This document shows, piece by piece, positions 37,649 to 46,648 of a stretch of 64,000 nucleotides of DNA. The position numbers and the translations under genes are program-made. Within the stretch, counting starts at the first letter, position 1. Each line of letters opens with the position of its first letter. The notes beneath the pieces were generated by a model. It was not told the DNA's origin, did no database searches, and saw nothing but the letters and a program-made list of their open reading frames with translations. Source of the stretch: Desulfobacteraceae bacterium (GTDB lineage Bacteria; Desulfobacterota; Desulfobacteria; Desulfobacterales; Desulfosalsimonadaceae); NCBI GenBank assembly GCA_014237465.1, contig JABZFM010000006.1, forward strand, positions 310,001 through 374,000, written 5' to 3'.

Positions 37649-40423
37649 TTATGAAAATTGTCTGCCCGTTCTGATAAAATTTTCTATAATTTCAAGTGAT
37701 TGATTTACGTCTGGTTTTATGATGGATTCAATGCGATGAATCAAATCGTCCCTGAACTCAAGAATCAGTGGATCTCTAACTTTTTTGACGCTGTCCGCAT
37801 AAAAATATTTACAATACGGATTGGTTAAAAATGATTTATAGGCATGGTTTAATCGCTGGCTTAGCGTCCGTGCATCTTTGCACAATTCCTTTATCGCTAT
37901 GTTTGATTTTGGTTTATTCATTACTTGAACGCGTTGAGCTAATAGAGACGCTATGGCCTGATTGATACGAAGCCGCTCATCATTGAAGGAGTCAGTCCTA
38001 TTTTTCAGTTGTTCCAGTTCATTAACAATTCTTTCGGTGAGGGCATCTATCAACCAATCATCATCTTGCAGGTAAGGAATAATGTGTTCACCTATGACTA
38101 TGGTGTTTAAATCAAAGCGTTCTTGGAGGTTTTCTGTCTTAATCCTGCGGGGCCCATGATATCCTTCGGTTATATAATAGGCCTCTCCGACTGGAAGTCG
38201 AGCGATCTCTTCCATTTCCTTCGGTCCAAACAACATTGCGGCACCGATAACTTCACGGTCTTCCATGTCAACCTGGGGAAACGCGATTTTTGTACTGGTA
38301 TTCTTGATTACTTCCGGTGCTACGGCTGAATTATGCTGATCCATAATAAAAATTCCGACTCCGAGTGCGCGGAGTTCAGCGAGCATCCGGCAGATATATT
38401 CGGCTGCAAATGCTTTGGGGTCCGCGACATCTGGCGATGGTGTTGCCTGCCCTGTTCGGCCGACAATGTTATGTGCCTCTTCTATGATGATGACAAATCT
38501 GGGGTCTTTGCCGGTTTTAGGAACTATTTTGAGATATTCGCGGATACTGGTTAAAAGAAACAATATGATCAGGCAAGCCTGGGTAGTATGGACCCGATCA
38601 AACTCCAGGATTGACGAACTATTCATCAGGCGGTCGATGCTTGGAATATTTTTACTGCACTGGAATACTGTGCCAACGGCCCGCCTGATCAGCATTCCTA
38701 ATCGCACTTCCAACGCTGAACTGATATCTGCGTTCGTATCTGCTGAATACCCTTTTTCCGCCAATACTTTACCAGTCGCAGCCACTAAATCAGACAATAT
38801 AGGCGGATCATCTTCGTTGTAATTTTCATATACTCTTTCAAGAGCTTCGCCCAACAAAGCCGGCAGGGGGCCATCTGCAACCGGCATGGAGGCCATAAAA
38901 CATGCCAGTATATTATCGATATGTTCATCTATGGATATGCCCGGCAGAATCCAAAGCGGATTGAAGCGGAAAGGGGAAACGGTTTCAACGCCTACCGTAT
39001 AAACTTCAAGTGATTTTGCAAGCCGGCTTGCATTCTTGTCCGGATGGTTTTTTAATGTTTTTAAAATTCGATATTCTGTCTTTACTGGTTCAATTACCAG
39101 AAATGGAATTTTTTGTTCATGAAGCTGAAGTATTATGTTGCGCATGGTGTTAGTTTTAGTTTTGCCTGTCATACCGCTTACGAAACAGTGGTTACAAATT
39201 TTATGTGTTTGAAGGATAGCCGGGGCTTTTGCACCTTCCATATCGTTCCCTAAATGGATATATTTCGACGTGTAATCGATAATCGGGTCGGTATTTTTTC
39301 TTATGCATTTGGGTGAAGTTGAAGTTGCTACCGGCAAACGGAATGCTCCCAGGAGTTCTTCTACGGTTGCAAGATGGTCAAGGCGTTTAAAACCGGAATA
39401 AGATTTGTCTTTGAAAAGACGTTCATGAGTCGACGGCAATTGTACTTGAAGTTCCTGACAGTTTTTGATTGTTTGATCAAATAATGCGTCACCCTTTGTT
39501 GATGAAAAAAGACGATAGGAGCCTTCCGTAAAGTATGATTCGGCCACCACGGATCCTATAAGGTGGGTTACTGCTGTGCTTTCAGCAAGCACCCTGATCT
39601 GGAATAATAGATGGGGTCTCTGGAGACTTTCATGAAATCGTGAATGGGAGCGCAAGATGTCATCGGCTAACGGATCTTGGTACCGAAGGGGTGCAAGGTT
39701 TTGTCGCCAATTCGAAGGAGAAAAGGTATTTTTTTCTTCCAGATAATCTTGTATTTCGGTTGCGTGATCTTCATCTATGTCCCATCGCCTGTTAATGGAC
39801 TGGAGTCTGGATAGGTAACGCGTACTATTGGATAACTCAGCTTCAATAGGTGCGGGTTCTACGCAAATATCGATGATGATTGTTTCACGGGCGTCAGCAA
39901 GTATCCGGTCAAGGTTATCATAGTTATTTTGTTCATTGGGTTTAAACGGTTGAATCGTATAATAGCAATCAGGAATATTGACGTTGAACTCCCGGGTATG
40001 GAGCGGTTTGATGGGGTTTTCTCGGCGGGTGATTTCGCAGGCTGCTTTTATTTTGTGATATGGTATTTCATGCTTTTCAATTTTGTGAAGTTTATAAAAT
40101 CGGTTTATCGGGCCGTTTTCTATGAGAATTCGTATACTCTCTTTAACTTCTTCTTTGTGAATCTGGACTATTATGCATAGGGCCAAGGCTGATTGTTTAT
40201 TTTCTTTTGTCGGATTGAAAACATATCTTATTGTCATTGTTACTGAGTGTGGCGGCAAATTTGACACGATCCTTAGAACTTGTTCAAAATCACGTGCAAC
40301 TGCTTTCAGGACGTCTCCTCCGGCCTCAGCTACGTTTTGGGGGTCAAACGGGTCCGGAATTTCGTTAATAAAATATGCTAAGATATTTTGATCCATGGCC
40401 TTACTTTCTTGAAGTTGGCTCAT
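37649..40423 (-). CDS. HerA-like ATPase with altered Walker A motif
   Basis: The 924-residue protein has an uncharacterised N-terminal half (1-400) and a HerA/DUF87-type RecA fold. Walker A is GMTGKTKT at 417-424, then PFLVIEPVKTEYR, FRFNPLWI, Walker B FVIIIEEAHN near 645, FIMDQHNSAVAPEVIKN and the closing TEGYHGPRR. The usual sequence in this family is GxTGxGKS/T; here Thr replaces the Gly before the Lys, which may alter nucleotide handling. HerA-like ATPases form hexameric rings that translocate DNA and often work with nucleases. This one lies between the E1 gene and the coiled-coil genes, overlapping E1 by 23 bases, so it may be the motor of the conjugation system. Confidence 0.8.
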   Translation of the reverse strand: MSQLQESKAMDQNILAYFINEIPDPFDPQNVAEAGGDVLKAVARDFEQVLRIVSNLPPHSVTMTIRYVFNPTKENKQSALALCIIVQIHKEEVKESIRILIENGPINRFYKLHKIEKHEIPYHKIKAACEITRRENPIKPLHTREFNVNIPDCYYTIQPFKPNEQNNYDNLDRILADARETIIIDICVEPAPIEAELSNSTRYLSRLQSINRRWDIDEDHATEIQDYLEEKNTFSPSNWRQNLAPLRYQDPLADDILRSHSRFHESLQRPHLLFQIRVLAESTAVTHLIGSVVAESYFTEGSYRLFSSTKGDALFDQTIKNCQELQVQLPSTHERLFKDKSYSGFKRLDHLATVEELLGAFRLPVATSTSPKCIRKNTDPIIDYTSKYIHLGNDMEGAKAPAILQTHKICNHCFVSGMTGKTKTNTMRNIILQLHEQKIPFLVIEPVKTEYRILKTLKNHPDKNASRLAKSLEVYTVGVETVSPFRFNPLWILPGISIDEHIDNILACFMASMPVADGPLPALLGEALERVYENYNEDDPPILSDLVAATGKVLAEKGYSADTNADISSALEVRLGMLIRRAVGTVFQCSKNIPSIDRLMNSSSILEFDRVHTTQACLIILFLLTSIREYLKIVPKTGKDPRFVIIIEEAHNIVGRTGQATPSPDVADPKAFAAEYICRMLAELRALGVGIFIMDQHNSAVAPEVIKNTSTKIAFPQVDMEDREVIGAAMLFGPKEMEEIARLPVGEAYYITEGYHGPRRIKTENLQERFDLNTIVIGEHIIPYLQDDDWLIDALTERIVNELEQLKNRTDSFNDERLRINQAIASLLAQRVQVMNKPKSNIAIKELCKDARTLSQRLNHAYKSFLTNPYCKYFYADSVKKVRDPLILEFRDDLIHRIESIIKPDVNQSLEIIENFIRTGRQFS

Positions 40424-41402
40424 TCGATTGCGAATCTTTTTTGTTGTCGGAAATGGGTTCGTGATTGTTTAATGCGTACTTTTCGAAATCCCCACAAACC
40501 GGGCATGCTTCGTTGCGTTTTAGATCGATGCCGTACCAACGAAGAATGTGCATCCCGTCAACATAATATTTGAGAGGCTCGAGCTTTTCGTATGGAGTGC
40601 CTTTTTCCCTCCGGTTAAGCCAGATATACCAAGGGGCTATCAGATCCTTATCAAGAGAGCGCAAAGTTGTTTCTTTGTCCTTTAAGAGTATCTGGCCTCC
40701 GATTTTTACAACCATTTGGCTGATCGGTTTAATATCATTTAAAAGCCCAGGTTCGACTGGCACCTCGCGATCCGAATAGGCTATTTCCTGGGCTTGTTCA
40801 GGACTGGAAATTTCCACATCGTTTGCTTCTTCAGGTAAATATGAAAGAAAACATTGATAGCAAGGTGAAATGCCTGTTCCATTAAAAACATGGATTTGTC
40901 CACCGTAAGCTCTGCTAAATGCAGCAGCCATAATAAAAGGCTTGTTTTCTTCTACGCAAAGTCTGTTTAATATGAGCCTTGATTCCCGATTATCTGTACA
41001 GATGAATACAACATCTGCCTTTTTTATCGATTTCCGGACTGTCGGTTTATTGTCAAAGTTTACTTCCATGACAAGGGGATACACTTTTGCATTGGGATTT
41101 CGGTCAAGTATGAGATCAGCCATGATATGTGCTTTATATCGACCCACATGAGACAATCCGGCAACATGCCGTGATACGTTACCGACTTCCAAACGATCAT
41201 GATCAATACAGATAATTTTTCCGACGCCACATATACCTAACTCAAGGGCGATATATGACCCACCTGAACCAAGCCCGATGATAGCAACGATCTTGTCGGA
41301 CAGTATGTCGGTTTCGATGAGTCCTTTGTATCTGGAGAATATTTCGTCTTTTATAGGCGTGATCTGAACCGGTATTTTTCGCCATTTTTTTCGGTTGCGC
41401 AC
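40401..41402 (-). CDS. E1/ThiF-like adenylating enzyme
   Basis: This is a 333-residue ThiF-fold protein with a GTG start. The ATP-binding core reads AIIGLGSGGSYIALE (glycine loop 43-48), ICIDHDRLEVGNVSRH (Asp67, Asp69, Asn75, Arg78), Lys90 and ICTDN (Asp137), the pattern of E1 enzymes that adenylate the C-terminal glycine of a ubiquitin-like protein. Two CxxC pairs (Cys181/184 in PCYQCF and Cys300/303 in ACPVCG) should hold a structural zinc. The thioester cysteine is not obvious; Cys149 and Cys135 are candidates. It is short, so it probably dimerises like ThiF/MoeB. It adjoins the E2-like and JAB genes, forming a full conjugation set. Confidence 0.85.
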   Translation of the reverse strand: MRNRKKWRKIPVQITPIKDEIFSRYKGLIETDILSDKIVAIIGLGSGGSYIALELGICGVGKIICIDHDRLEVGNVSRHVAGLSHVGRYKAHIMADLILDRNPNAKVYPLVMEVNFDNKPTVRKSIKKADVVFICTDNRESRLILNRLCVEENKPFIMAAAFSRAYGGQIHVFNGTGISPCYQCFLSYLPEEANDVEISSPEQAQEIAYSDREVPVEPGLLNDIKPISQMVVKIGGQILLKDKETTLRSLDKDLIAPWYIWLNRREKGTPYEKLEPLKYYVDGMHILRWYGIDLKRNEACPVCGDFEKYALNNHEPISDNKKDSQSNEPTSRK

Positions 41403-41429
41403 AAAACCTGCGGCATTAATAAATTTAGA

Positions 41430-41885
41430 TCAATATCGGCGTGCTGCTTTGGCTTTTTTATGCCGGTTGATGATGACTCGAACAATGTCGTCTGCTTGCC
41501 CGACCCTGGAAATATCTATGTTTTTTTTACGGTCATCATTGATATATATGGTTCCCGGAACTTTTTTTGATGCAAACTTGTTTTCAAGAAGTGTAAATAC
41601 TGTGCCTTTATCCAGGCTTTTGAAAAAAAACCTCCTTTTGGCGCGAGGTTTGATCTTCTGAATAACTTCACTAGAAATAACAATAATCGAGTCGCTTCGG
41701 TCTAACCCAAATAAATCAGCATCAGAGGGTTCAATATCAATATAGCGTCTTGATCTACGAGGATGTAATTGTGAAATAGGTCTTATTCTCTTTTCATCAA
41801 CATCATACTTAAGCTCATTCCATCCATCATTCACTCGTGTTATTTCCTCAAAAATTCTATTAACTCTTTCATTTTCGGTTTCCAT
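41430..41885 (-). CDS. Unknown 151-residue protein between E1 and E2
   Basis: It has a strong AAAGGAGG site. The N-terminal 35 residues are helical (VNRIFEEITRVNDGWNELKY). The rest looks beta-rich with basic patches (HPRRSRRYIDIEPSDADLFGL, SSEVIQKIKPRAKRRFFF) and it ends HKKAKAARRY. Position between E1 and E2 genes is where a ubiquitin-like protein might be expected, but there is no C-terminal Gly-Gly. The last residues are basic, so it could only be a modifier after cleavage. It may instead be a regulator or target. No family is recognised. Confidence 0.65.
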   Translation of the reverse strand: METENERVNRIFEEITRVNDGWNELKYDVDEKRIRPISQLHPRRSRRYIDIEPSDADLFGLDRSDSIIVISSEVIQKIKPRAKRRFFFKSLDKGTVFTLLENKFASKKVPGTIYINDDRKKNIDISRVGQADDIVRVIINRHKKAKAARRY

Positions 41886-41887
41886 TT

Positions 41888-42352
41888 TTATTGCCTCCTT
41901 TTTATTTCACGAATATTTTCGTCAATGCTTTTCCCCCATGTTAAATGATATTCATAGGCGATAAGCCACAGCATGCCTTTAAAAAAAACTCCAACACAGG
42001 TTCGGGTGGCATCCCACGTGCTGGGATTAAAATGGCATATCTGGACACATCCCCCTGGCCCATTCCTGCAGGTATGGAAGGCATGAGATACCTGATAATC
42101 GGAGTTGATAGTGCCTTGATTTTTATATTTAGGCAGAATAACAGGGTAAGTAATATATAGATTAGGCCTTTGGTCCGGATAATGTTTCGGTATTACCAAT
42201 TTTAATTGATAGTTGCGATTTTCGGATATTGAGCTCTGCCATCCTTGGAAGAAATACTCGTCGTCGCTATGATACAGCTCAAACTGGGGCAACTGGCTTG
42301 ACATAATTGCTTTTTCGACTCGAAGGCGCTTTCGTAAAATTTTTACACTCAT
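41888..42352 (-). CDS. E2-like ubiquitin-conjugating (UBC-fold) protein
   Basis: The 154-residue protein has the size and motif order of an E2: an N-terminal helix with basic residues, a strand region ending YQLKLVIPKHYPDQRPNLYI (compare the E2 fP..YP..pP pattern), His90 in a SHAFH motif, and the candidate catalytic Cys106 in GCVQICHFNPSTW, matching the eukaryotic G.ICLdiL...W layout. A C-terminal helix closes it. A strong AAAGGAG site supports this start, although it lies 74 bases inside the JAB gene. It would carry the activated modifier from the E1. Cys101 and Cys95 are less likely nucleophiles. Confidence 0.8.
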   Translation of the reverse strand: MSVKILRKRLRVEKAIMSSQLPQFELYHSDDEYFFQGWQSSISENRNYQLKLVIPKHYPDQRPNLYITYPVILPKYKNQGTINSDYQVSHAFHTCRNGPGGCVQICHFNPSTWDATRTCVGVFFKGMLWLIAYEYHLTWGKSIDENIREIKRRQ

Positions 42353-43673
42353 TTTTATACTCCTTTCTTATACCTTTACCGGGGGTAGAATTATTTCGAT
42401 TGCAGGCGGGCTGATATTTCAGTCTATTTAAATGTGTTCTTTGAGCTACATCATAAACTTCACACAGTTTAAAATAAGAGCTGGACGCCAAAATTTCATC
42501 TGTGTAATCAATAATAGAATTATCAGGATTGCGTGAGCTGACTGCTATTTTTTTATATGGTGATTGGTCGCTGTAGGCGATGAATATTCTTGAGTTTTGG
42601 CCAGGAATTGGCAGATTGAGTATAACAAAACGATCCTTCAGTATTATTTGTGTATCTTTTTTTATGTTTACAGGTAATTTTTGAAACTCATCGTGAATGA
42701 GAGGTGGAAGAATTTTATTATTAATATTTTGTTGGGGGTGATCTAACTCGGTGGGTTGTGTTATTATTCGTTCTAACGGAAAACTATATGAAATGCAGAG
42801 CTCTGGTATTATGGGCTGGCTGTGCATTTTCGCTGTGATTTCTTTTCGAAAAGGGCTCACGCCTGGAATTATTTCTATCTTGCATCGCTTTGGTTTCCAG
42901 CCAGATACTTCTGTATAAAGAAATGCGTGAATTTCAATTAATCTTTTGTGGTTCCGTTGTTTAGAGCTGTATGAAGAAAAATTTAATGTATTTTTGTATG
43001 GATGCTTAAAATTCTGTCTCGTATCTTTGCTACTGGCCAGATTTTCAGTGTGAAGCTTTGATTCATCCCTGTAAGTCATGATTATTTGCCACATGCTTTT
43101 AAAACCATTTTTTGTTGCGATCTTGGCAGTACTTTCAATGTCTCCTGCACTAGGCTCTTTGATGCCGAGATTGTGATGACTGTGGTAATTTCCTAAGTAA
43201 AAAAGACCGTAATTATCTCTTAAAAAAATATTGATACGTTTAAGAAAAGGGATGTCCTGTCGAAAATGTGCTCTTTCATGGATTGCGTTAAGCCCCGGTA
43301 ATGTGACAAGCATAATTATCGCTTGGGCATAAAGGGTTATAAAACCATAAATTTCGGCGCCAGCCTCTATGTTCCCCCACTCTGCGGAAACCCCCGCCAT
43401 GTACTTAAGCTCGCTTTCCCACATGAGGATAGTTTCAGATGGAGAAGTTTTGTCATATGGTAACCGATTAATATGTGATGTCTCACCTTCGAAAGTCTCG
43501 TTATTCTTGGTGTAGCGATCATTGCTTCGCTCTTTGTGATCGGCAAAATTCGATCCTGGTTGAGGTTGACCAAAGATTCTTTGGTTTATATTTATAGCTG
43601 CTTTGATAATATTTGAATGTAATTTCTTTTTGATAATCGTTATGATTCCATTTTTGTTTGTATTTGTATTCAT
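42279..43673 (-). CDS. JAB/JAMM metalloprotease, candidate deconjugating enzyme
   Basis: The 464-residue protein carries a JAMM zinc-peptidase domain at about 85-215. Catalytic Glu103 is in NIEAGAEIYGFIT, the zinc ligands His164 and His166 are in NYHSHHNLG, and Ser175 and Asp178 are in EPSAGD. The spacing H-x-H-x8-S-x2-D is one residue longer than the common x7. Such domains remove ubiquitin-like proteins from targets or trim their precursors. A long C-terminal region (about 220-464) contains beta-rich blocks and no other known motif. It is the first gene of the minus-strand cluster and overlaps E2 by 74 bases, so the two should be made together. Confidence 0.85.
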   Translation of the reverse strand: MNTNTNKNGIITIIKKKLHSNIIKAAININQRIFGQPQPGSNFADHKERSNDRYTKNNETFEGETSHINRLPYDKTSPSETILMWESELKYMAGVSAEWGNIEAGAEIYGFITLYAQAIIMLVTLPGLNAIHERAHFRQDIPFLKRINIFLRDNYGLFYLGNYHSHHNLGIKEPSAGDIESTAKIATKNGFKSMWQIIMTYRDESKLHTENLASSKDTRQNFKHPYKNTLNFSSYSSKQRNHKRLIEIHAFLYTEVSGWKPKRCKIEIIPGVSPFRKEITAKMHSQPIIPELCISYSFPLERIITQPTELDHPQQNINNKILPPLIHDEFQKLPVNIKKDTQIILKDRFVILNLPIPGQNSRIFIAYSDQSPYKKIAVSSRNPDNSIIDYTDEILASSSYFKLCEVYDVAQRTHLNRLKYQPACNRNNSTPGKGIRKEYKNECKNFTKAPSSRKSNYVKPVAPV

Positions 43674-43967
43674 GATATTTACCCTTAATTTTATTTTGTT
43701 TTATTTTATGACAAGGTTAAAAAAATGAATTGTGGGAAGACTTTTACCCGCTTTATTAAATAGATAAAATTTTGCGATTTTTAAGTCAATTAAAAAGTGG
43801 TTATAATTAATTGATTTTATTGAAAAAATGGACAAAAGAGGATATTGGGGAAAAAATTATGAAAAAAGCGGATATAAAAGGAAATTTTGGGAAAAAAATT
43901 TATCATTGATATTTTATAAATGTTACAAACATGATAATCTATTAATCAGTGGTTACAGAAATGGATA
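43674..43967. promoter_or_regulatory. Divergent promoter region of the conjugation cluster
   Basis: This 294-base AT-rich gap lies between the first gene of the minus-strand cluster and the plus-strand gene at 43968, so it should hold both promoters. On the minus strand TTGTCA with AAATTA 17 bases later is a weak sigma-70 candidate close to the JAB start, and AAGGG precedes its ATG. No clear operator dyad is seen. Confidence 0.4.
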
Positions 43968-44408
43968 ATGAGGTTGGCTTTGTGGAATTTTAGGAAAAAA
44001 ATATTATTACCTTATGCTGAGGAGGCGGGTATTGATTTATTCCAATATCTCTCCAAGAGGGGTTTAATAACAACAACTAAAGAGTGTAATCATAATCCTG
44101 ATTATAACGATACAGACATTCTAATTAATGGAGTGGCTAAAGGATTAGGTAGCAGTTCGAAAAAGCTCGATACTTTCGCTTTATTATACGGATGCCATCA
44201 TATTGAAAAAGTATCAGAATTCTTAGACTATTATGATAAAAAGAATAAAAGGCATAAGCCGCTTGAGGTGGAAACTGTTCAAAAATATGATAGAGAGGCA
44301 ATAAAATATATTCATGAAACAATAGATAGAGATCCAGATTTAAAAAGTAAAATAATTTTAGCTTTGAAAGAAGAATATGAAAAATTATGTAATAAAGAGT
44401 GCGCCTGA
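43968..44408 (+). CDS. Hypothetical protein, divergent from the conjugation cluster
   Basis: This is a 146-residue helical protein with no recognised family. It begins MRLALWNFRKKILL and contains HNPDYNDTDIL and YGCHHIEKVSEFLDYYDKK. It is very AT-rich. Its gene overlaps the next by 32 bases, so the two are probably expressed together. A regulator or immunity role for the divergent cluster is possible but unsupported by motifs. Confidence 0.5.
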   Translation: MRLALWNFRKKILLPYAEEAGIDLFQYLSKRGLITTTKECNHNPDYNDTDILINGVAKGLGSSSKKLDTFALLYGCHHIEKVSEFLDYYDKKNKRHKPLEVETVQKYDREAIKYIHETIDRDPDLKSKIILALKEEYEKLCNKECA

Positions 44409-44997
44409 TCTTCTTTATTGGGCATTTGAGGAATTATTGAACAAGCGTTTGTTGGATGATGCTGCTCTAAAGTTAATGCTAATAATTCGTGCGTTCGACT
44501 TTGATGCAACATTATTCGAATCGATGCCCAATCAAATCGAAAAATTAAGTCATGAAGATCAGGATATTTTTATAAATTTATTAATTGAATATATTGAATC
44601 ATCCCAAAAGGCCGCTTTTGCAATTAATAAGGAGGACCAATACTATCGATTACATCAGTTTATCGTTTTCTTAATAAATTACCTAATACAAAGAGGAGAC
44701 GAATTTTTCCACTCTATTTCGCGTACTACAACCGTCGAGGACTTATATGAATCTAGTCTTATAGAAGTAACTGCATCCTCACCATTTAAAGAAGTCCAAA
44801 GATTAATCAAAATGCGTAGATTTAATGATGCCTTTGATTTTATTGATAATGCAATTAATACATACCTTGACGATGATAATTTAAAATTACTCCGAAAATT
44901 ATTAATTAATCAAATTTGCCCAGTTAAAAAAGAGTCTTATGAACTCATTCAAAAATTAAAAAAAATAAACTTTCTAATGTCCTTAACCTATAAGTGA
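44377..44997 (+). CDS. Hypothetical helical protein (206 aa)
   Basis: It is all-helical by appearance, with TPR-like or HEAT-like pattern (LLYWAFEELLNKRLLDDAALKL read in parts, RRFNDAFDFIDNAINTYLDDDNLKLLRKLL). No catalytic residues are apparent. It overlaps the upstream gene by 32 bases. The strand and low GC set the pair apart from the minus-strand cluster. Not recognised. Confidence 0.5.
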   Translation: MKNYVIKSAPDLLYWAFEELLNKRLLDDAALKLMLIIRAFDFDATLFESMPNQIEKLSHEDQDIFINLLIEYIESSQKAAFAINKEDQYYRLHQFIVFLINYLIQRGDEFFHSISRTTTVEDLYESSLIEVTASSPFKEVQRLIKMRRFNDAFDFIDNAINTYLDDDNLKLLRKLLINQICPVKKESYELIQKLKKINFLMSLTYK

Positions 44998-45442
44998 TAA
45001 GGCTTGAGTCGACCAAATAGTGAAAACCCCTTCGAGTTGTCAAGACAGATCGCTTGGTCGATCTCAATCTATTGTTCAAGAAGCTCGGACAAGGAGATTT
45101 GATTTATAGGGCAATGTATTCGTGACTGGTCCCACAGGCACGAGCTGATGTGAGTGTTCCAGTATTTTTCCGGCAGGCAAGATCTGTTTTTGGGGATACG
45201 GATCATCACGAAAATCGGCAGTTATTTAATTAATAAAAAAAACATTGATCGTATATTAATCAAAAATTAAATCAAACCTACCCGGATAGGCGAAATAATT
45301 GATATAAACATATTTTGGAGCTCCCCTTATTTTTTAAGGATCTTATCAATTAAAATACACCCTTCAAATATGAAATTCTTCCAAATTTCCAACACAACAA
45401 AATAGAAAAATATTTAAACCCCCTTTCCTATAATCTTTGTTG
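44998..45442. other. Intergenic region, possibly holding decayed coding sequence
   Basis: No open gene is present over 445 bases. The stretch 45000-45220 is noticeably more GC-rich than its surroundings. In one plus frame it reads NVFVTGPTGTS, a Walker-A-like fragment as in IstB-type ATPases, interrupted by stops in every frame. This may be a remnant of an insertion sequence helper gene, but the match is too short to call. From 45230 onward it is plain AT-rich DNA. Confidence 0.3.
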
Positions 45443-46648
45443 ATGGCATCCCCGATTAATTTTCTGGAACCTTTTGATCGGCTTCATATAGGACCGTTTA
45501 TCTCAAAATATTCAGATTGGATCTTGTTTACCCTGCTTCTTTTTTTATTTTGGGCGGTTGCGGGTATTGCTTTAAGAAAAAGGTTTGAGGATAGCCGTCA
45601 CCTTCGTATTCTGGTTACTTCGGTAGCGTTGCTTCTTTCAGTTGGGACTTATTATTCAATTTATGAAGGGTGGCTGCATTTGAGTCTTGAGGGTTTTGGA
45701 TTATTTGGTGCAGCAATCGTCTTTATAGTCATTTTTTTCATTATTTTCGGGGCGATACGAGCCTATGGCATGCGTCTTTCAAATGCGTTGCCGTTGGGGT
45801 TTTTACTTTTTTTTGTTTCTTTATGGGCAATCAGTCCAAATATGTTTCATACGTTGAATGAAAAGTTTCCTCTTGCCAACACTCTTTTAGGGCTTCTTTT
45901 TTTAGTTTCCCTGTTTAAAATTATTGCAGCATTTTTTATGCATTCAGGCCCAAAGCCTTCAGAAACAGCAAAAGATCTTAGAAGAGTTGATATTGAAACT
46001 CCAGAGAATGAAGAAATTGATCGTGAAATAGCTGAAGAGAAAGAAGAAAAAAAGATACTTAAAAAGAGAACACTGCGTTTTACAAAAATCGAAATAAAGT
46101 CAATTGATAATATTGAAGAATGCCTCAAAAGAATAATTTCTCTGATTAAAGAAAATGGAAATTCTTTAACTCGTGAAGAAGTCGCTGGTGTGTCAAAATA
46201 TCTTAAGGAAATATCCAAAAATGAAAACATCATTAAAAGTAGCCTGAAACTGATCAAAAAACATTTGAATTCCTATCAATCATTGCACCGTAAGGATATT
46301 TCGGAGCTGGAAGATAGAATGAAGAAAACTAAGAGTGAGAAAAAACAGAAAATAATTGAAGAAGAAATTTTGTATCAGCAAAAGATGTTGCAAGTAATTG
46401 ACTTTATGAAAAGTTACGAATCAAAAATCGTATTATTCACGGATACTTTTAATAAGCTTCTTTCTGCGTCCATGCAAAAGTTAAAAACCCATCACCCGAA
46501 TGACGCGCTTAATTTTTTGGTGCAGGCATATAAAGAGATAATGAGTATGAAGCACATTTTTAAAAAACAAAAAGAATTTGAAAAATTTTTAATCAAGCTT
46601 AACAAGAAAACTGTGTCTAATCTGAAAAAAGAGAAGGATCCAGAGTAA
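45443..46648 (+). CDS. Membrane protein with cytoplasmic coiled coil
   Basis: The 401-residue protein has five clear hydrophobic helices in its first 170 residues (DWILFTLLLFLFWAVAG, LVTSVALLLSVGTYY, LFGAAIVFIVIFFIIFG, PLGFLLFFVSLWAI, LLGLLFLVSLFKIIAAFF). A long charged helical region follows (EIDREIAEEKEEKKILKKRT, then coiled coil to the end). ATG at 45443 is chosen over upstream in-frame TTG codons. A plus-strand terminator follows at 46816. Its layout suggests a membrane anchor or sensor. No family is recognised. Confidence 0.7.
   Translation: MASPINFLEPFDRLHIGPFISKYSDWILFTLLLFLFWAVAGIALRKRFEDSRHLRILVTSVALLLSVGTYYSIYEGWLHLSLEGFGLFGAAIVFIVIFFIIFGAIRAYGMRLSNALPLGFLLFFVSLWAISPNMFHTLNEKFPLANTLLGLLFLVSLFKIIAAFFMHSGPKPSETAKDLRRVDIETPENEEIDREIAEEKEEKKILKKRTLRFTKIEIKSIDNIEECLKRIISLIKENGNSLTREEVAGVSKYLKEISKNENIIKSSLKLIKKHLNSYQSLHRKDISELEDRMKKTKSEKKQKIIEEEILYQQKMLQVIDFMKSYESKIVLFTDTFNKLLSASMQKLKTHHPNDALNFLVQAYKEIMSMKHIFKKQKEFEKFLIKLNKKTVSNLKKEKDPE

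Noticed and set aside
41430-41885. Calling the 151-aa protein the ubiquitin-like modifier
   Set aside because: No C-terminal Gly-Gly and no clear beta-grasp pattern; left as unknown.
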